Source of the DNA: Chimonanthus salicifolius
Lineage: Eukaryota; Streptophyta; Magnoliopsida; Laurales; Calycanthaceae
Direction of reading: 5' to 3'
Assembly (NCBI GenBank): GCA_013350335.1
Contig: CM023536.1
Span: 46,012,314-46,076,313, forward strand
DNA length: 64,000 nt
The notes below the pieces were generated by a model, which was given only the letters and a program-made list of their open reading frames with translations, ran no database searches and was not told the DNA's origin. Below, piece by piece: positions 24,810 through 60,039 of the stretch (its first letter is position 1; every line of letters begins with the position of its first letter). The position numbers and the translations under genes are program-made.

Positions 24810-26039
24810 AGGGTAGAAAAATCGGCCGGGCCGAGATCCCAGTCGATTTTTCATATCGGCCGAACTTTTTCTCTCTCTCTCCCATTTTTTTTTAAATTCT
24901 AAAAAAATTACAGTAAATGCAGATAATTATGGGCTTATTGAATATGCAATTTTTTCATTAAATATCGGACATTTACATGTTCTAATATATTTTTGAAGTT
25001 ACGATAACGGGAAATTATATAATTAGTAATAAAATGGTGAAAATTAAAAGGAAAAGGATATAAATGAGGAAAATTTGTAGAAATAATTTCATAATTTATT
25101 TTCTTAGTCAATGAGTGTTATTTTAAGTTATGAATTATAGAAATAAAATAAATAAATAATAAAATGATTGAAAATTACATAATAATGTAGAAAAAATATT
25201 AGAAAATGAAACTAATGGGGTCCTAATCACTTGAACTGATAACCATATAAATGTCATACATAATAATATAATGTTTTCTTTCATTTGAGAAAATAGATTT
25301 TATTTTTCATTAATAATAATTAGATAAATAAAATTATTAGATAAAATTATGAGCTATAGTTAATTATGTTAAATTAATATAATAAAAATAAAGAATACCT
25401 TCTAATAATAATGACAATGGTAAAAATATTAGATGGTAAATATAATATTAAATTACGACAATAAGATAAATAAAAGAAAATATTATACTTTTTACTTTTA
25501 GCATAAGTAAATATTGTATTTAAAATAAAAAAAGGTATTACTTTCACATTAAAAATTATTTTTTGATAAAATATTAGAGTACAAAGAGTTTCCACGTGAG
25601 TTATTTATGAAGCTCACGAGAGTTCCTTATTATTGGGTTTTCACTTAAAAACCCTAATGCTCATGTTTTAATACCCTTCTTCTCTTTCACTCTCTCTATT
25701 AAACCCTAGCAGCCGCCGCCACTCTGTCTATTTTTCCCATCAACGAAGAAGAGAAAGAAGAGAAAAGAAAGCTGTGAAAGGTGTGTGATTTTTTTTCTTC
25801 AATCTTTTCTCTATATTTTCTTTTTTCTCTTTCCATTCTTGTCCGATATTTTAAAAAAAAAGGGCTTTTAAAAAAAAAATTGAATTTTTAAAATTCGGCC
25901 GATATCATGACCGATAATTCGGTAAAAAATTCAGTTATATCGGCCGAATTTTTTTTGGTACGGCTGATATAATTTGATAGTCGAAAATCTGAATTATATC
26001 GACCGATATAAACAGTATTGATCAATATTTTGACCCCTG
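24810..26039 (+). mobile_element. Mutator-like element, possible Pack-MULE, just upstream of citrate synthase
   Basis: The flanks carry the direct repeat GGGTGGAGCA (24800-24809 and 26040-26049), the 9-10 bp size typical of Mutator-like elements. The ends are approximately inverted: AGGGTAGAAAAAT at the left against AGGGGTCAAAATAT read inward from the right. Both subterminal zones are rich in ATCGGCCGATAT-type motifs. Inside, 25570-25800 looks like a foreign gene's 5' region: two telo-box-like motifs (AAACCCTAA/AAACCCTAG), a CAGCCGCCGCC leader and a purine-rich stretch ending in a GTGTGTG donor-like site. No transposase is encoded. Confidence 0.6.
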
Positions 26040-26076
26040 GGGTGGAGCAGAAGTTGAGCCCAATTTCCAACCCTAT

Positions 26077-26334
26077 TATAAAATATAAAAGACGCACATT
26101 TTTTGTGGCGTTTAAAGTCGGATCATTCCACTAATATAAAATCCGATGACCCGTCACAGTCAGTGACCCGTTTTGGTAGCTCTGTCGCGCTAAAACATGT
26201 GTTCTTTCTTCAATCTTTTCTCTTCTGCAAAGACTCTCTAACAAGAGCCTTGTTAAATCCTCCTGTTCTCTTTGGACACTTTCTGCTTCCATCACTGCTG
26301 CTGCCTTTTTTAGGGTTTGAATTTACCTCTCAAA
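26077..26334 (+). promoter_or_regulatory. TATA box and 5' leader of the citrate synthase gene
   Basis: TATAAAATATAAAAG at 26077 is the best TATA match upstream of the gene and lies 258 bp before the start codon, leaving a leader of about 220 nt. The Mutator-like element ends only about 30-40 bp upstream, so the proximal promoter is largely transposon sequence. A second ATG (26317) is in frame six codons before the chosen start, but the family start and spacing of the targeting signal favour 26335. Confidence 0.5.
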
Positions 26335-49244
<22,910 letters not shown>

Positions 49245-49357
49245 GTGCTCCCAACTCGAGAAATAAATGTGCTACTGTTTTGGTCCTCAGCATCATGATG
49301 CTGCGGATGAAGCAAAAGGATTGAAGTTGGCCATTTAGGTGACCTTGCATATGCTTC

Positions 49358-49363
49358 AATAAA
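49358..49363 (+). terminator. Candidate poly(A) signal of citrate synthase
   Basis: AATAAA 114 bp after the stop codon. Further A-rich variants follow at about 49402. Assigned from position only. Confidence 0.45.
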
Positions 49364-51608
49364 TGTTATATGTAGAACACAATGACATTTAGAATCTCTG
49401 ATTAATAAATACTTTTCCCCCTCTTTGTTCACCCCTAGTGATTGCGAACCTGCTAATTGGTGAGATCTGTAGAGCTAATGGTCCAAATGGAAACTTCATG
49501 TGTAAATTTAATGTTGTAAGCGTGTTCAACTGGGAGATCTTGAGCTGGAGAGGAAGGAGAAAATGTATTTAGAATGAAACCTTGCTGTTTAAAAGACTCA
49601 GATATAGTCTCAGTATGGTTAGTTGAGAAGGAACAAGTTGCAGGTATAATGAATGATATACCTAAGGAAATATAAGGCAAGAGATAAAGAAAGACATGAT
49701 AAATAGTACTATGTCAAAACATATTGCTTTTTATAGGGTTAAATGGAGAAGTAAAATTCAAAAATTCGGAATTCGATAGTTAAGATTAGGACTTTGATAA
49801 TAATGATAATGAATGAAATCTTGTTGTTGGTTAGATGTCACTTTTGAAAAAAGAGATTAGTCATCTTTGCAGTGTAATGGGGCTCATTGAGATAAAGAGA
49901 ATCCAGCGGAATAGGTCATTTTGAGATCTCTTTGTCTAGGATCACCCAAGCGCAGAGATCTCCCATTTTTAGCATATTCGATCCTATTCTAGTGCCTGTC
50001 AAATCCTTAGAATTAAAATATCTGTTTGTTTGGAGATGAAAATTTTCTCTTTGGAGATTTAGGATTGACAAATACAAACCGCGAGCATGTGGAAAAGGGT
50101 CCTCGTCTCTAGCTAAGAGCTGTTACGTTACATGAGATGTACACACGGTATGAGATGTGAGATGTTCACCTGTGTACTGGGTCACACGGTATTAATGTCT
50201 GCACTCAGGTATATAGACCCACATCAAATAGGGTGGTGATGAGTTGGGAGAAATAGTCTAACGAAATCATTTTGATTAGATTGATCAAACTATATATGTT
50301 ATTATATATTTTGCTCGGACTGTATTGCACCATCCATGCTGTGTTAAGATTACTCTGCCATGGATTTGTGGGTGTAATTTAAGTAAACTAGAGATGAGCA
50401 TGTTATTGAACTTTTTTGAGCTTGTTTTTATTTTTTTTAACCATGATGTGATCGAAAATGTGTTTTTTTTTTTTAAATGATGAATGTGACAAACATGATG
50501 AAAGATGGCTTGAGTTTTAGAAAATGTAAATAACTATTGAAAATTTTAATTCCTCAGAATCATTAAAAAAAACTCCATACTAATTTCGAGTAACTTGGGT
50601 CTACAATTTTATCCCAATAGCAGAAAATGCTACTAAATAATTTTTTTTCAGATCATGTATTTAGCATTCTACCCTTTATTTCTATCATCTTGTTTTGTAT
50701 TTAACTTGAAGATTTAGCATTAACGCACATAGATATTTAGTATTTTACCCTTTAATTTTGGTTTTTTAGATGTCTGTACATATTTTTGTTAGCATGAGAT
50801 TTTACCATTCAATTTTAACATTCAAAATTCATTATATTTAACATTTTATAACTCAGTATTCAACATTCAAATTCAAAATTATAAGTTTTATATTTGTCAT
50901 TTGACATTAGAGTTTTTTTTTTTTGTGGTCAGGCATCTCACATGGTTAATCCTCTCAAACCACACATATTGAATAAGACTACGGAGAGTGGCCCCTTGGG
51001 ATAGAGTGGGAATCAAGCACAAGATCCCCGTCTTGGGAGGCATGTTATTGGTAGCCACTCCAACCTCTTCAAAGTACATTTAGAATTTTAGGTTAAATTT
51101 TAATATTTAATTTTAAATGTAGAATATCTGAATGTGAAAGAGTTGTAAAATGTTTAATATGAACGAATATTGAACGTAAAAAATTATAAATGTGAAAGGG
51201 TAAATGTAAAATTTTGAGTTTTATATTTTTAAATTTGAAGTTTGAATTTTAAATGTTCAATTTTTGAGTCGTAAAATGTTAAAATTAAATGAATTCTGAA
51301 TGTTAGAATGCTATAATTCTTAATGCACAAATAAATACTTAAGTTGAATGTTGAATATAGATCAAAAGGCTGAACAAAGAATAAATTATTGACTATCTAG
51401 ATGTCGAATACTAATATTAAATTTATATTTTTTAATATAATAAAATAAGTGGATACTGTTGATAATTTCCGATTATTACTCTCATTCGAAATGTAAAATT
51501 AATTATGTGACACCTGTGGAGGTTTTATCCGGGTTTCCCGCTGTTTATACATGTAAATTCCCAAAAAAAAAAATTACATTAAGTGACAAATGTAATTGAT
51601 GCAACATA
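49364..51608. other. Intergenic, AT-rich; SINE-like piece at about 50915-51075
   Basis: No gene is visible. The segment at 50915-51075 begins with a T run and contains GGGAATCAAGCACAAGATC, a decayed reverse B box, as in the SINE-like sequences elsewhere here. Confidence 0.4.
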
Positions 51609-51688
51609 CAGAAGCATGATACATGCAATCTGAACTCCGGTGTCACCACAGAAGCATGATACATGCAATCTGAACTCCGGTGTCACCA
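51609..51688. repeat. Perfect tandem duplication, 40 bp unit
   Basis: The unit beginning CAGAAGCATGATACATGC occurs at 51609-51648 and 51649-51688 with no mismatch. Confidence 0.92.
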
Positions 51689-52470
51689 GAGCCGCTAAGG
51701 GCAACCGGTATGGGCTGGTTAAATATGGCTGGATATGTCACATAATCTAGGGCAAGTGGTGTGGGATGGCCATATATGGCTAGCTATGTCACTAAATGTA
51801 CCCAGCCATATAATTAAATAGTAATTTTTTTTATGACATGGCTGGCTATAATATTTAGCCAGCTTCCTCACACGGTATAGTGTTAACTAGAATGACTACT
51901 TTTTAATATTTTATTATTAATTTTTTATGTACATTTTTTTAACAAATTTAAAAGAAAATGAATATAAAGACATTATATATTTTTTCACAAGTAATTAAAT
52001 AAATTAACAAAACATATATATTTTCTCACAAGTAATTAAATAAATTAAAAAACATACATATTCTCTCACAAGAAATTAAATATATTAAAAAGACATACAT
52101 ATTTGTGATGCTGGAAATAAATAAATTAAAAAGACATTACATACTCTAGTATAAATAAAAATACATTACATATGATCGCCACCTTGAGTTAATTTATTTA
52201 TGATTGCATTTTGTTCTGCAATGATCCACGCTTTTTCCATTTCTGTTGCCGCCTTTGATTGATCTCGACTCATTATATATCTTTCAAAATCTAGATCAGC
52301 CAAAAGAGTTATTCTTTATTTTTTGTATAAAAAATAAAATAATAAAGTAAAGAAAAAAATAATTATTTTCCCTAATATACAAATTATACCAAAAAACAAA
52401 ACAAAAAATCCAAAATAATCAAATAAATAAATAAAAAGAGAAAATCAAAAAATCAAAAACTATATACAAG
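51689..52470. other. Intergenic; self-complementary GGCTGG/CCAGCC zone and short A-rich tandem repeats
   Basis: 51700-51890 has several GGCTGGNTATG and CCAGCC blocks that pair with each other. 51985-52145 has three to four diverged copies of an about 45 bp unit (ACAAGTAATTAAATAAATTA). Confidence 0.5.
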
Positions 52471-52509
52471 TTATATATATATACATATATACACATATAC
52501 ACATATATA

Positions 52510-52572
<63 letters not shown>

Positions 52573-52619
52573 ACATATATGTACACATATATATATATGT
52601 GTACATATATGTACACATA

Positions 52620-52659
<40 letters not shown>
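52471..52659. repeat. (TA)n and GTGTACATATATGTACAC microsatellite
   Basis: Long TA runs (52513-52566 and about 52622-52658) flank two copies of the palindrome GTGTACATATATGTACAC. The long minus-strand open frame here is only Tyr/Ile repeat. Confidence 0.9.
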
Positions 52660-52662
<3 letters not shown>

Positions 52663-52735
52663 ACCCCTTCTATTTTCTACTTCAATGGAAAAAAACTACT
52701 TTTATATATTTAATAGATAAACTTTGGCTCGTCAT

Positions 52736-53693
52736 ATAGATATCACACTTTCTTCTAGTAGACACCATTTTTCATTTTTAGGTGTGAAATTACCATTTTG
52801 ACGGTCTCCATTTCAGTGTAAAATTCATTTGTCTAGATGGTCTTCTCTGTGTGTTATGGAGAATGATTTTCAAAGAAGATTGTTTCTCGACGGATTTCTA
52901 CAAATAAGGTATCAAAATTCCTCCACTCTAACTTTTATGAACTCCGGTACTGATTTTAAGTGAAAATGGTATAATTTTGGACTTCAAAAATCGTACCCAA
53001 AGAATTAAGGAAAAATAGCCTTCCTTCTTAATTATTTGAGTATGATTTTTGATGTCCAAAACTATACGTTTTTCACTTAAAATCAGTCTTAGAGTTCATA
53101 AAATCCAGAGTAGATGAATTTTGATATCTTGTTTGTAGAAATCGGTCGAGAAATGCCTTCCTGCTAATTGTAACCTTTGCGCGTTTCGCTCGAATTTTTA
53201 AACGAGGCGAGTTCTCAACCAATTTCTACAAACAAGGTATCAAAATTCATCTAGTCTAAATTTTATGAACTCCATGACTGATATTTAGTGAAAAAGGCAT
53301 GGTTTTGGACTTAAAAAATCGTACCCAACGAATTAAGAGGGAATGCCATTTTTTTCTTAATTCTTTGGATACGATTTTTTAAGTCCAAAACTATACTATT
53401 TTTATTTAAAATTAATACCAGAGTTCATAAAATTCACAGTAGATGAATTTTGATAGCTTATTTGTAAAAATCGGTAAAGAAACGACTTCGTTTGAAAATC
53501 CCTCTCCGACACTCACAGAGAGAAGACTGTCCGAATGAATGCATTTTACATTGAAATGTTCATCCAACGAATGAAAAATAAACTGGATGTTCGTTTGGAC
53601 GATCTAAAATGGAAGGGCAAAATGGTAATTTCACACCTAAAAATGAAAAGTGGTGTCTGCTGGCAGAAAAATGTGGTATGTACAGGGCAAGCC
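52736..53693. mobile_element. Nested foldback element, 958 bp
   Basis: Outer arms (about 52736-52890 and 53490-53693) pair through AGACACCA, TTTTTAGGTGTGAAATTACC and AAAATGGT-type blocks. Inside, a module of about 100 bp occurs four times in alternating orientation (about 52900, 53045, 53220 and 53375). It has blocks TTTCTACAAACAAGGTATC, AAAATTCATCTA and TTTTATGAACTC. Each inner half is itself a hairpin. The centre (about 53155-53215) is unique and GC-rich. Flanks AAACTTT and TAACTTT suggest an imperfect target duplication. The element is non-coding. Confidence 0.75.
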
Positions 53694-54190
53694 TTAACTT
53701 TTTACAACACTTTAGCTTTCAGATTTGAGTTTCGCAGTCACTTAATATCCACAGTTTGCGTGGAGTTTTATTCAATACCCTTATACTTATAATAGAGGTG
53801 TGGATCTTAAATTTCTCTTTCCTAAAAAATATATATTTTATAGATGCAAAAGCTATCATTTATCTTAATGTAAACTCTCTCTTTTGATCTTATATATCCA
53901 AAATATCCTTCAATATTTAAGAGTTACAATTATAAAATATTCACAACAATGTAATATACTATAATAATTTATAAAAAAGTATACAAATTCATATAATTGT
54001 ATTAAATGTGTGCATTTTTTATTAATTGAAGGTATATAATTTTACTCCTATTGGATTATTCTATCTTCATCAATAGGCCATAAAAAAATACAAAGCTTAT
54101 TGAAGTCAATTTTTTCAACAACCAAATCACATAGTTAGTGTCGTGGTTCGAGAGTTAGAAAATGTGACTTAAAGTTTTTTCTTTTACACC
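53694..54190. other. Intergenic, AT-rich, nothing recognised
   Basis: No supported feature. A B-box-like GTGGTTCGAGAG at about 54143 may belong to a decayed SINE. Confidence 0.35.
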
Positions 54191-54560
54191 TGCGACTCCA
54201 AGCACACGTAGATGAAGTACGTAAATTTCTCAAATATGCATAAATCTAGTCCATAAAGTTTTCATAAAATCCATAGGTACAGTCCTGTAAATGTTAATAC
54301 CATATACATGGTTCAGATAAACAATTACATTCCATACAAGCCATGTAAAGTAACAAAATACAAAACAAAGTGAGCTCCATGCAAAGATACTCCTCAAGCT
54401 CAGTCTGTGGGGTCCCTCGGACTGCGCCGCCTGCAATATCACTTGAAATTGTAAGAGTCAAATAAATCATACAAACCCATTGAGGGAAAATAAATCATGC
54501 TACCATAAGCATCCATGTCTAAGTATGAGTCAAATGATGAAGCTATGCTATCCTGCTATG
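54191..54560 (-). mobile_element. Possible antisense LTR remnant
   Basis: On the minus strand the segment reads GATATTGCAGGCGGCGCAG followed by a transcribed-LTR-like stretch, comparable in style to the GATGATGG segment of the 3.2 kb block at 7408. Ends are not defined. Confidence 0.3.
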
Positions 54561-54599
54561 CTATAAAGTCATACTGGCTAACATACTCGTCCATATTGA

Positions 54600-54960
54600 A
54601 CTCCTCTGTCCTCTTTGCCGTGTTGATGATGAAACCCATCTGCATCTCCTTCACTGTCAATTCTCCTTAGATGCTTGGAGGGATCTGCTTCAAAAGTTCA
54701 GCAATCCTCTAAGGGAATCTAATCTTCAAATATCCATTCCGTCAAATGTCAATCTGTCCTCTCTTGAGAACTTTGTTGCTGCCCTCTCTATTCCAGCCAT
54801 GATATATGGGATTGTTGGAATGAAAGGAACTCCCGAGTCTTCACTCATCGCCAAAAGGAGTCCTCAGCAAGTTTGTCAGTCTGTTGCCCATGAAATCAGG
54901 TCAAGAATCTTATTCCTTCTAGGATCTTAAATTTGTTCCCAGCAGTTTCTCCGCCAATTG
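54600..54960 (+). mobile_element. LINE remnant (zf-RVT region)
   Basis: In two shifted plus-strand frames the sequence gives DAWRDLLQKFSNPLRES, then IWDCWNERNSRVFTHRQKES and PQQVCQSVAHEIRSRILFL. This order is typical of the C-terminal zf-RVT part of plant LINEs. Frameshifts and a stop show it is dead. Confidence 0.6.
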
Positions 54961-55069
54961 GAATTTACCACCGTACTTACCCACTCCTCCTGTGGCACCA
55001 GACCCGGCCCCAACATTTAATATCTTAGGAGGCCCCTGTATTTAGCATTTAATATCTGTATTTTATGCT

Positions 55070-55435
55070 GCCGTCAGATCTTCTTCTCAGCTTTAGATCA
55101 GGTGATCAGGATAATTTTTGCCCGTGAGACCCACCATTCTCCTTCTGTTTTTTATGGTCTATCCACCTATACCATCATATCTCTGATCAGACTCAAGTGA
55201 GACCCTCCTCTGGCCAATTTCTTCTATTACTGCTTGGGACGATCGAAATCCAGTGTTCTTGATTTTTTTTCTTAGATCTGAATGGATCATTCACTTCTCT
55301 ACATAGGATCGATACCACCCTTGTCGCCCCTGTCCCACCTATTCATGCCTAAGGAAGACCTTTGGTTTTGGTCAATGGTGGGGCCCACTGATTTTTTCTC
55401 CCTGTTTTGAAGTGGAAGGATAAAAGAGTAATTTC
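55070..55435 (-). repeat. Dispersed repeat, inverted partner of 18.4-18.8 kb
   Basis: The reverse complement carries CAGTGGGCCCC, CCAAAGGTCTTC, TGGTATCGATCCTA, GGATTTCGAT, GAGGAGGGTCTCAC, TGGATAGACCAT, CACCTGATCTAA and GAGAAGAAGATCT in the same order as 18440-18800. Coding content is not seen. Confidence 0.7.
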
Positions 55436-57690
55436 ACCCACATTTAAAATATATATATATATAAAGAAAATCCGAATGTTGTCTTTTTACTTTTATTATA
55501 AGAAAATGGATTTACAGTAAGTTTGGATTTTCAATTGTGTATGGACGCATTTTCAAGGCGGCAACAAATAATATAAAAATACATGATTCTCATTTTTCTC
55601 TTAATTTTATTTTTTAAATTTAAAAAATAAAATGATAATATTTCACTTTTACATCACTCGATTCCTCCTTAATTTTTTTCCAAAATTTGCAGTCGGTTCC
55701 ATCCACAGTCTTATTGCTTTCCGAAGGCTATACACAGATTGCACAATTTTTCTTTTCAAATTTACGTTTGGAAAATCGGAAAAAACCCAGCGTAAAAACC
55801 CGACTCACTATACACAGATTGCACCAACTTTGATATTTGATTTATTCCCTTTTTGTCTGTCGTAATCTGCCGCCTGCAATCTTTCCTGTTGATAAGAAGA
55901 CGCTAACGTCTGCAGTGACATGAGCTATGAAAATATCTTCCAAATGAACGGCTCAAAATTGTTCATGTACGTCGAATGGCACGAAATGGAGGTGCTAGGT
56001 TTAGTTCTGAGCCCATGTAATTTCACTTAGTGTATTTTAAGGCTAATGTGTATCATCAGTTTTTTTTTTTAAATTTTTTATACGTAAATTTTAAAAAATA
56101 AATAGTGTGAAAAGTAAAATAATCTTTTCTTTGATTTAAAATTTCAAATCACTCTGCCCCTATTCCCTTGGCTTATACGGTTGTATTTGTGCAAAGTAGA
56201 ATTTATAAAAATTTAATTTTAAATAATTTATATTTTAAATATTGTTTTAATGAATCAATCATAAGAAATTTTATGTTTAGTGTGAAAATACTTTTCCATC
56301 ATTCTTAATTTCTACATAAATTTTAAAAGTATAAGAGGAAAAATTTCTAAATTTTTTAATGTATACAATAATTTATAACTTTACGATATTACACTAAACT
56401 AGGAAAAAGAAATCATCATGAATTTAAATTTTCAAATTACATCATTTTACATCTGTAGAAACGTGTCCTAAACCCTAGAGTACTTATCATTGATTCATAT
56501 AACAAATGTTTACTCTTGAATATAAAATGTTCAGTAATACTCAAAAAAATGTTGTGGACACCGAATCCAATGTAGATTCAATTGAGGATAGACAGATCCA
56601 AATAGATTAAACTGATGAATTGGTTTTCTAAATTTTTGCGTAGATAGATGAGGGGAAGTGAGGTCCGAACATAATCCATTGGACCCATTTGTACTGAAAA
56701 TGGGCCCAATTGCATCTGTTTTGTGCCTAGGCCCATTTGGAGTCAAATCGGCCTCTTGATAAAACTCTTTAGGATATGGTTTTTGATACAGGAAAATAAA
56801 TCTGTCATCAAGAGTGTAGATCTAAAAGTTAAATATGTTTCCATCTGTATCAGATTGAGTTTAAAATTTCTTTATAGTCCTATTCATCTCCCTTTTAAGA
56901 TTATTGTAAACATCGAGCTAGCTCGACTAATAAAGAGTTAATTGATAAAAGGGGGTGAAATCAAACTGGACATCCAGCTGCATTCCATATGTTAAGATGA
57001 ATTTTGAGATGTTGTAGAAATTAAAAATAACAATAAGCAATTTAAAAAAATTTAAATGAAAAATAAAGGATAAGTTATGCTGGCATAACATTGTCTTAAA
57101 GTCGAGTTTTAATTTTCTATCATAGTTATTGTAGAAGTAAAAGAGGTTAGATAGATGCAAGGAAATAATAAATAATTAAAAGAATTATTTTAAATGAAAA
57201 AGTAAAAGAGGTTAAGTTGCATTGTTGCAATGATGCAAGGAGAAAAATTTTCTATTATTTGCCCGTTGAATTATTGGAAATTCTGTCCAATGATCTAATC
57301 ATTAAATTCTGTCCCAATAATCTAATCATTAGATTCTAATGCTAAATTAGTTTGAAGTTTGAACCTTAATAATGACACATTGAATGCAATGCTTTGCTAA
57401 ACTATTTACAGGCCACACTCTTCTATAACATATACAGTAATTTCATGGGTTACAAAACCCAATTAAGGGCAGAAAGCTATTTAGCTCTCTACCCTCTCAT
57501 TTCTTTTATTCTTTTTTTCATAAAATATTATTATATTTAATATTTTATTTTATTTTTAATTTCCTTCTCTTGATCTAAGGAGTTGAAGCTCTAAAAAATA
57601 GAAGAATTAGAGAGATTAAAAAGTTAAACATGTATTTTTAAATTTTACCTCTTATGTAATTTTTCCATCAATTTCAATATAAAACTCAAG
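55436..57690. other. Intergenic, AT-rich, no gene seen
   Basis: Short frames without family resemblance. No tandem or inverted structure that I can support. Confidence 0.4.
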
Positions 57691-57850
57691 GATGTTAATT
57701 GAGATAAGTTGGTCTGATGGTCAAGAATCTCTCTTTATCGAGAGAGGTCTTGAGTTCGATGTATATTCAAACTCCTCTGAGTCCATCTGTATAGAATTAC
57801 TCTTCATCATTTAGATTCAGTAGTCAGATGTACACATGCCTCGAAAAATC
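57690..57850 (+). mobile_element. SINE-like sequence
   Basis: AGTTGGTCTGATGGTCAAGA resembles an A-box region, and TCTTGAGTTCGATGTA, about 40 bp on, resembles a B box (GAGTTCGAT). The copy is decayed and its ends are undefined. Confidence 0.4.
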
Positions 57851-58103
57851 TAATCAGGTTAAATCTTCTACACGTGAAGTGTCTAAACATGTTCAATTAT
57901 AAAAACAACTCATAGATTTGAAATTGAAATATATTCAAATTCCTTTTAACAAATTTATTAAAAAAAGGGTTTGTGTCAAAATTTCTGTGTCACTATCGAT
58001 AGAGAACATGTTACAGTGGTTGGATGGAAACATTAGCTCCATCTTATCTACTAGCAAAGGAAAAGATGAACAAAACTTGTCTATTTCGAGAAAAATCATT
58101 TAC

Positions 58104-58237
58104 TTTTATATTCTCTTTGTCCAAACACAGCGAGTAGATCTATCCTACCATCTCTGCAAAATTAGCATTGCTCTCTCTGTCTCTCTCTGTCTCTCTCTGT
58201 CTCTCTCTCTCTCTGTGTGATGCACAAATTGGGGGCA
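58104..58237 (+). promoter_or_regulatory. Possible core promoter and leader of the dioxygenase, with CT repeat
   Basis: TTTTATATTC at about 58104 is TATA-like. The leader contains a (CTCTCTGT)n / (CT)n microsatellite at about 58169-58216, just before the start codon. Confidence 0.35.
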
Positions 58238-58764
58238 ATGGAGTCGTCTCAGAAGGTGAGTCTAGGAAGCTCTTTGCCGGTGTCTAACGTGCAAGAGTTG
58301 GCCAGAGAATCTCCTGCAACAGTCCCGGTCTCGCTACGTACGCCCCGATCAAGAATCCTCCGGTCACCTTCCTCAGCGAGTCTCTTCCCACAGTTCCCAC
58401 CATTGACATGCAGAAACTGCTATTTGATGAATCCTCGCCTTCCGAGCTCGAGAGGCTGCACTCTGCATGCAAAGACTGGGGCTTCTTTCAGGTTCTGCTC
58501 CACCATCACCCACCACATTATAATAATTCTACATCTCTCATTCTCGAATGAAACTTCGGAAAAAATGTTCTCTAACTAAAAAAGGGCCATTCTTCTCAAT
58601 GTCACGGATGTGTGTAGATAGAAAGGTTTGCTACATGTGAATTAGTCACGTGCTTGAAGAGAATCTGACACTTTGATCTTACAAAAAAAATGTTTTCTAC
58701 GATAAATGTTTAGAAAGTTAATTATTGATAATAATTGAGGCTTAATTTTTTTAAGAGTGAATAC

Positions 58765-58905
58765 TTTTTTATTTTGAATTTATATGTGGAAAAACCACGA
58801 GATACTCAGCGTAAAATCCTCACGGGTGAGCCCACTACCCCTAGACCACACTAAGGTTAGGCCATGAGAGCTCAAATATGCAATCAGTTGAACTACACCT
58901 ATATA
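58765..58905 (-). mobile_element. Decayed SINE, second copy
   Basis: It shares TTTTGAATTTA, the GTAAAA block, CTCACGGGTGAGCCCAC and GGTTAGGCCATG with the SINE at 24487-24660 in the same orientation. The B-box region (GAGCTCAAATATGC) has mutated. Confidence 0.55.
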
Positions 58906-59709
58906 GGTAAAATTAGAATTTTTTTAAGAATGAATTCTTCAGTTTCCTTATCATGGATATGTAACTATTTAACTATTAAATTCTTTAAAGATGAAAATCC
59001 ATCAAATACAATCTTATTTTTTAGTTCAAGATTTGAATTTGGATTTTGCATCTGGTCGATGTTGGATCTATATTTCGATAAAGATGGATTTGGATCTATT
59101 TTTCTAAAGTTGCAATATAGAGATGATTTTGATTTAGAGGATCTATTTTTTGTTATATAAAAGGAAGAACTTTTAATTATCTAAATTTGAAATAAGTAGT
59201 GTTTGAATTTAAGTTTTTACAAAGTCTTTTATCTTTTAGAATATACATATGACTTTAAATATTTTAAACCTTTCATGGCCCAAACGGGAGTAGATTTCAA
59301 GTCATGTTCAAGCTGGCTCGGTGAGTCATATAAGAACTTGCTAAAATTAGGTAAATAAGGCCAGACTTGAATGAGTCCCCCCTTTGACTTGTAGTATTGG
59401 GCTCTTGGCTATGATTTTTTATTTTTTTTAATTTATAACCTTCAAAAACATGGATGGATCAAGCAATGTGATATTTATTTGGCTTCAAAACATAATAAAG
59501 ACTTCTTATTTGATTCATCACCACCTCATTTTGTGGGCCCTACCCAAATGTGTGAGATAATATCGTTCACACTATTATGCAGGGTGATCATTCATTAAAA
59601 GAATTTATACAAACATCTTTATGATGTTAAAAAACTTAGTTTAGACAGAGTGACATAAGTTGTTACCTTTATGTTAAAAAAGGGAAATAGTAACATACAT
59701 AAAATTGTA

Positions 59710-60039
59710 CTCCCTCTTGTCCTAAAATACTTGTTGTATATATATTTTGGAATTGTCTCCTAATTACTTGTCATATTCCGTTATTTTCACATTAAATCAA
59801 AGCTTTAACCATTTCGATGAGCTCCAAATCACTTTCTAATGTGTCATTTAGACACCGCTCTTTTCTGTCAGGAGACATTTTATTTTAAAAATGGTGTGAA
59901 ATTACTATTTTGTCATTCTGTTTTAGATTGTTCGAACGAACATTTAAGTGTAAAATACGTTCGTTTGGAATAATTTATGAAAGGGATGGACTGATTTGGA
60001 ATTTTAAGAAAATAAGAGTGACTTAGAGGGACAAAGGGA
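59710..60039. mobile_element. Stowaway-like MITE
   Basis: Starts CTCCCTCTTGTCC after a TA and ends GAGGGACAAAGGGA, close to the CTCCCTCCGTCCC ends of Stowaway elements. Length about 330 bp, AT-rich, non-coding. The right TA is not preserved. Confidence 0.55.

Noticed and set aside
52419..52616. 65-codon minus-strand frame
   Set aside because: Pure TA microsatellite translation (Tyr/Ile repeats).
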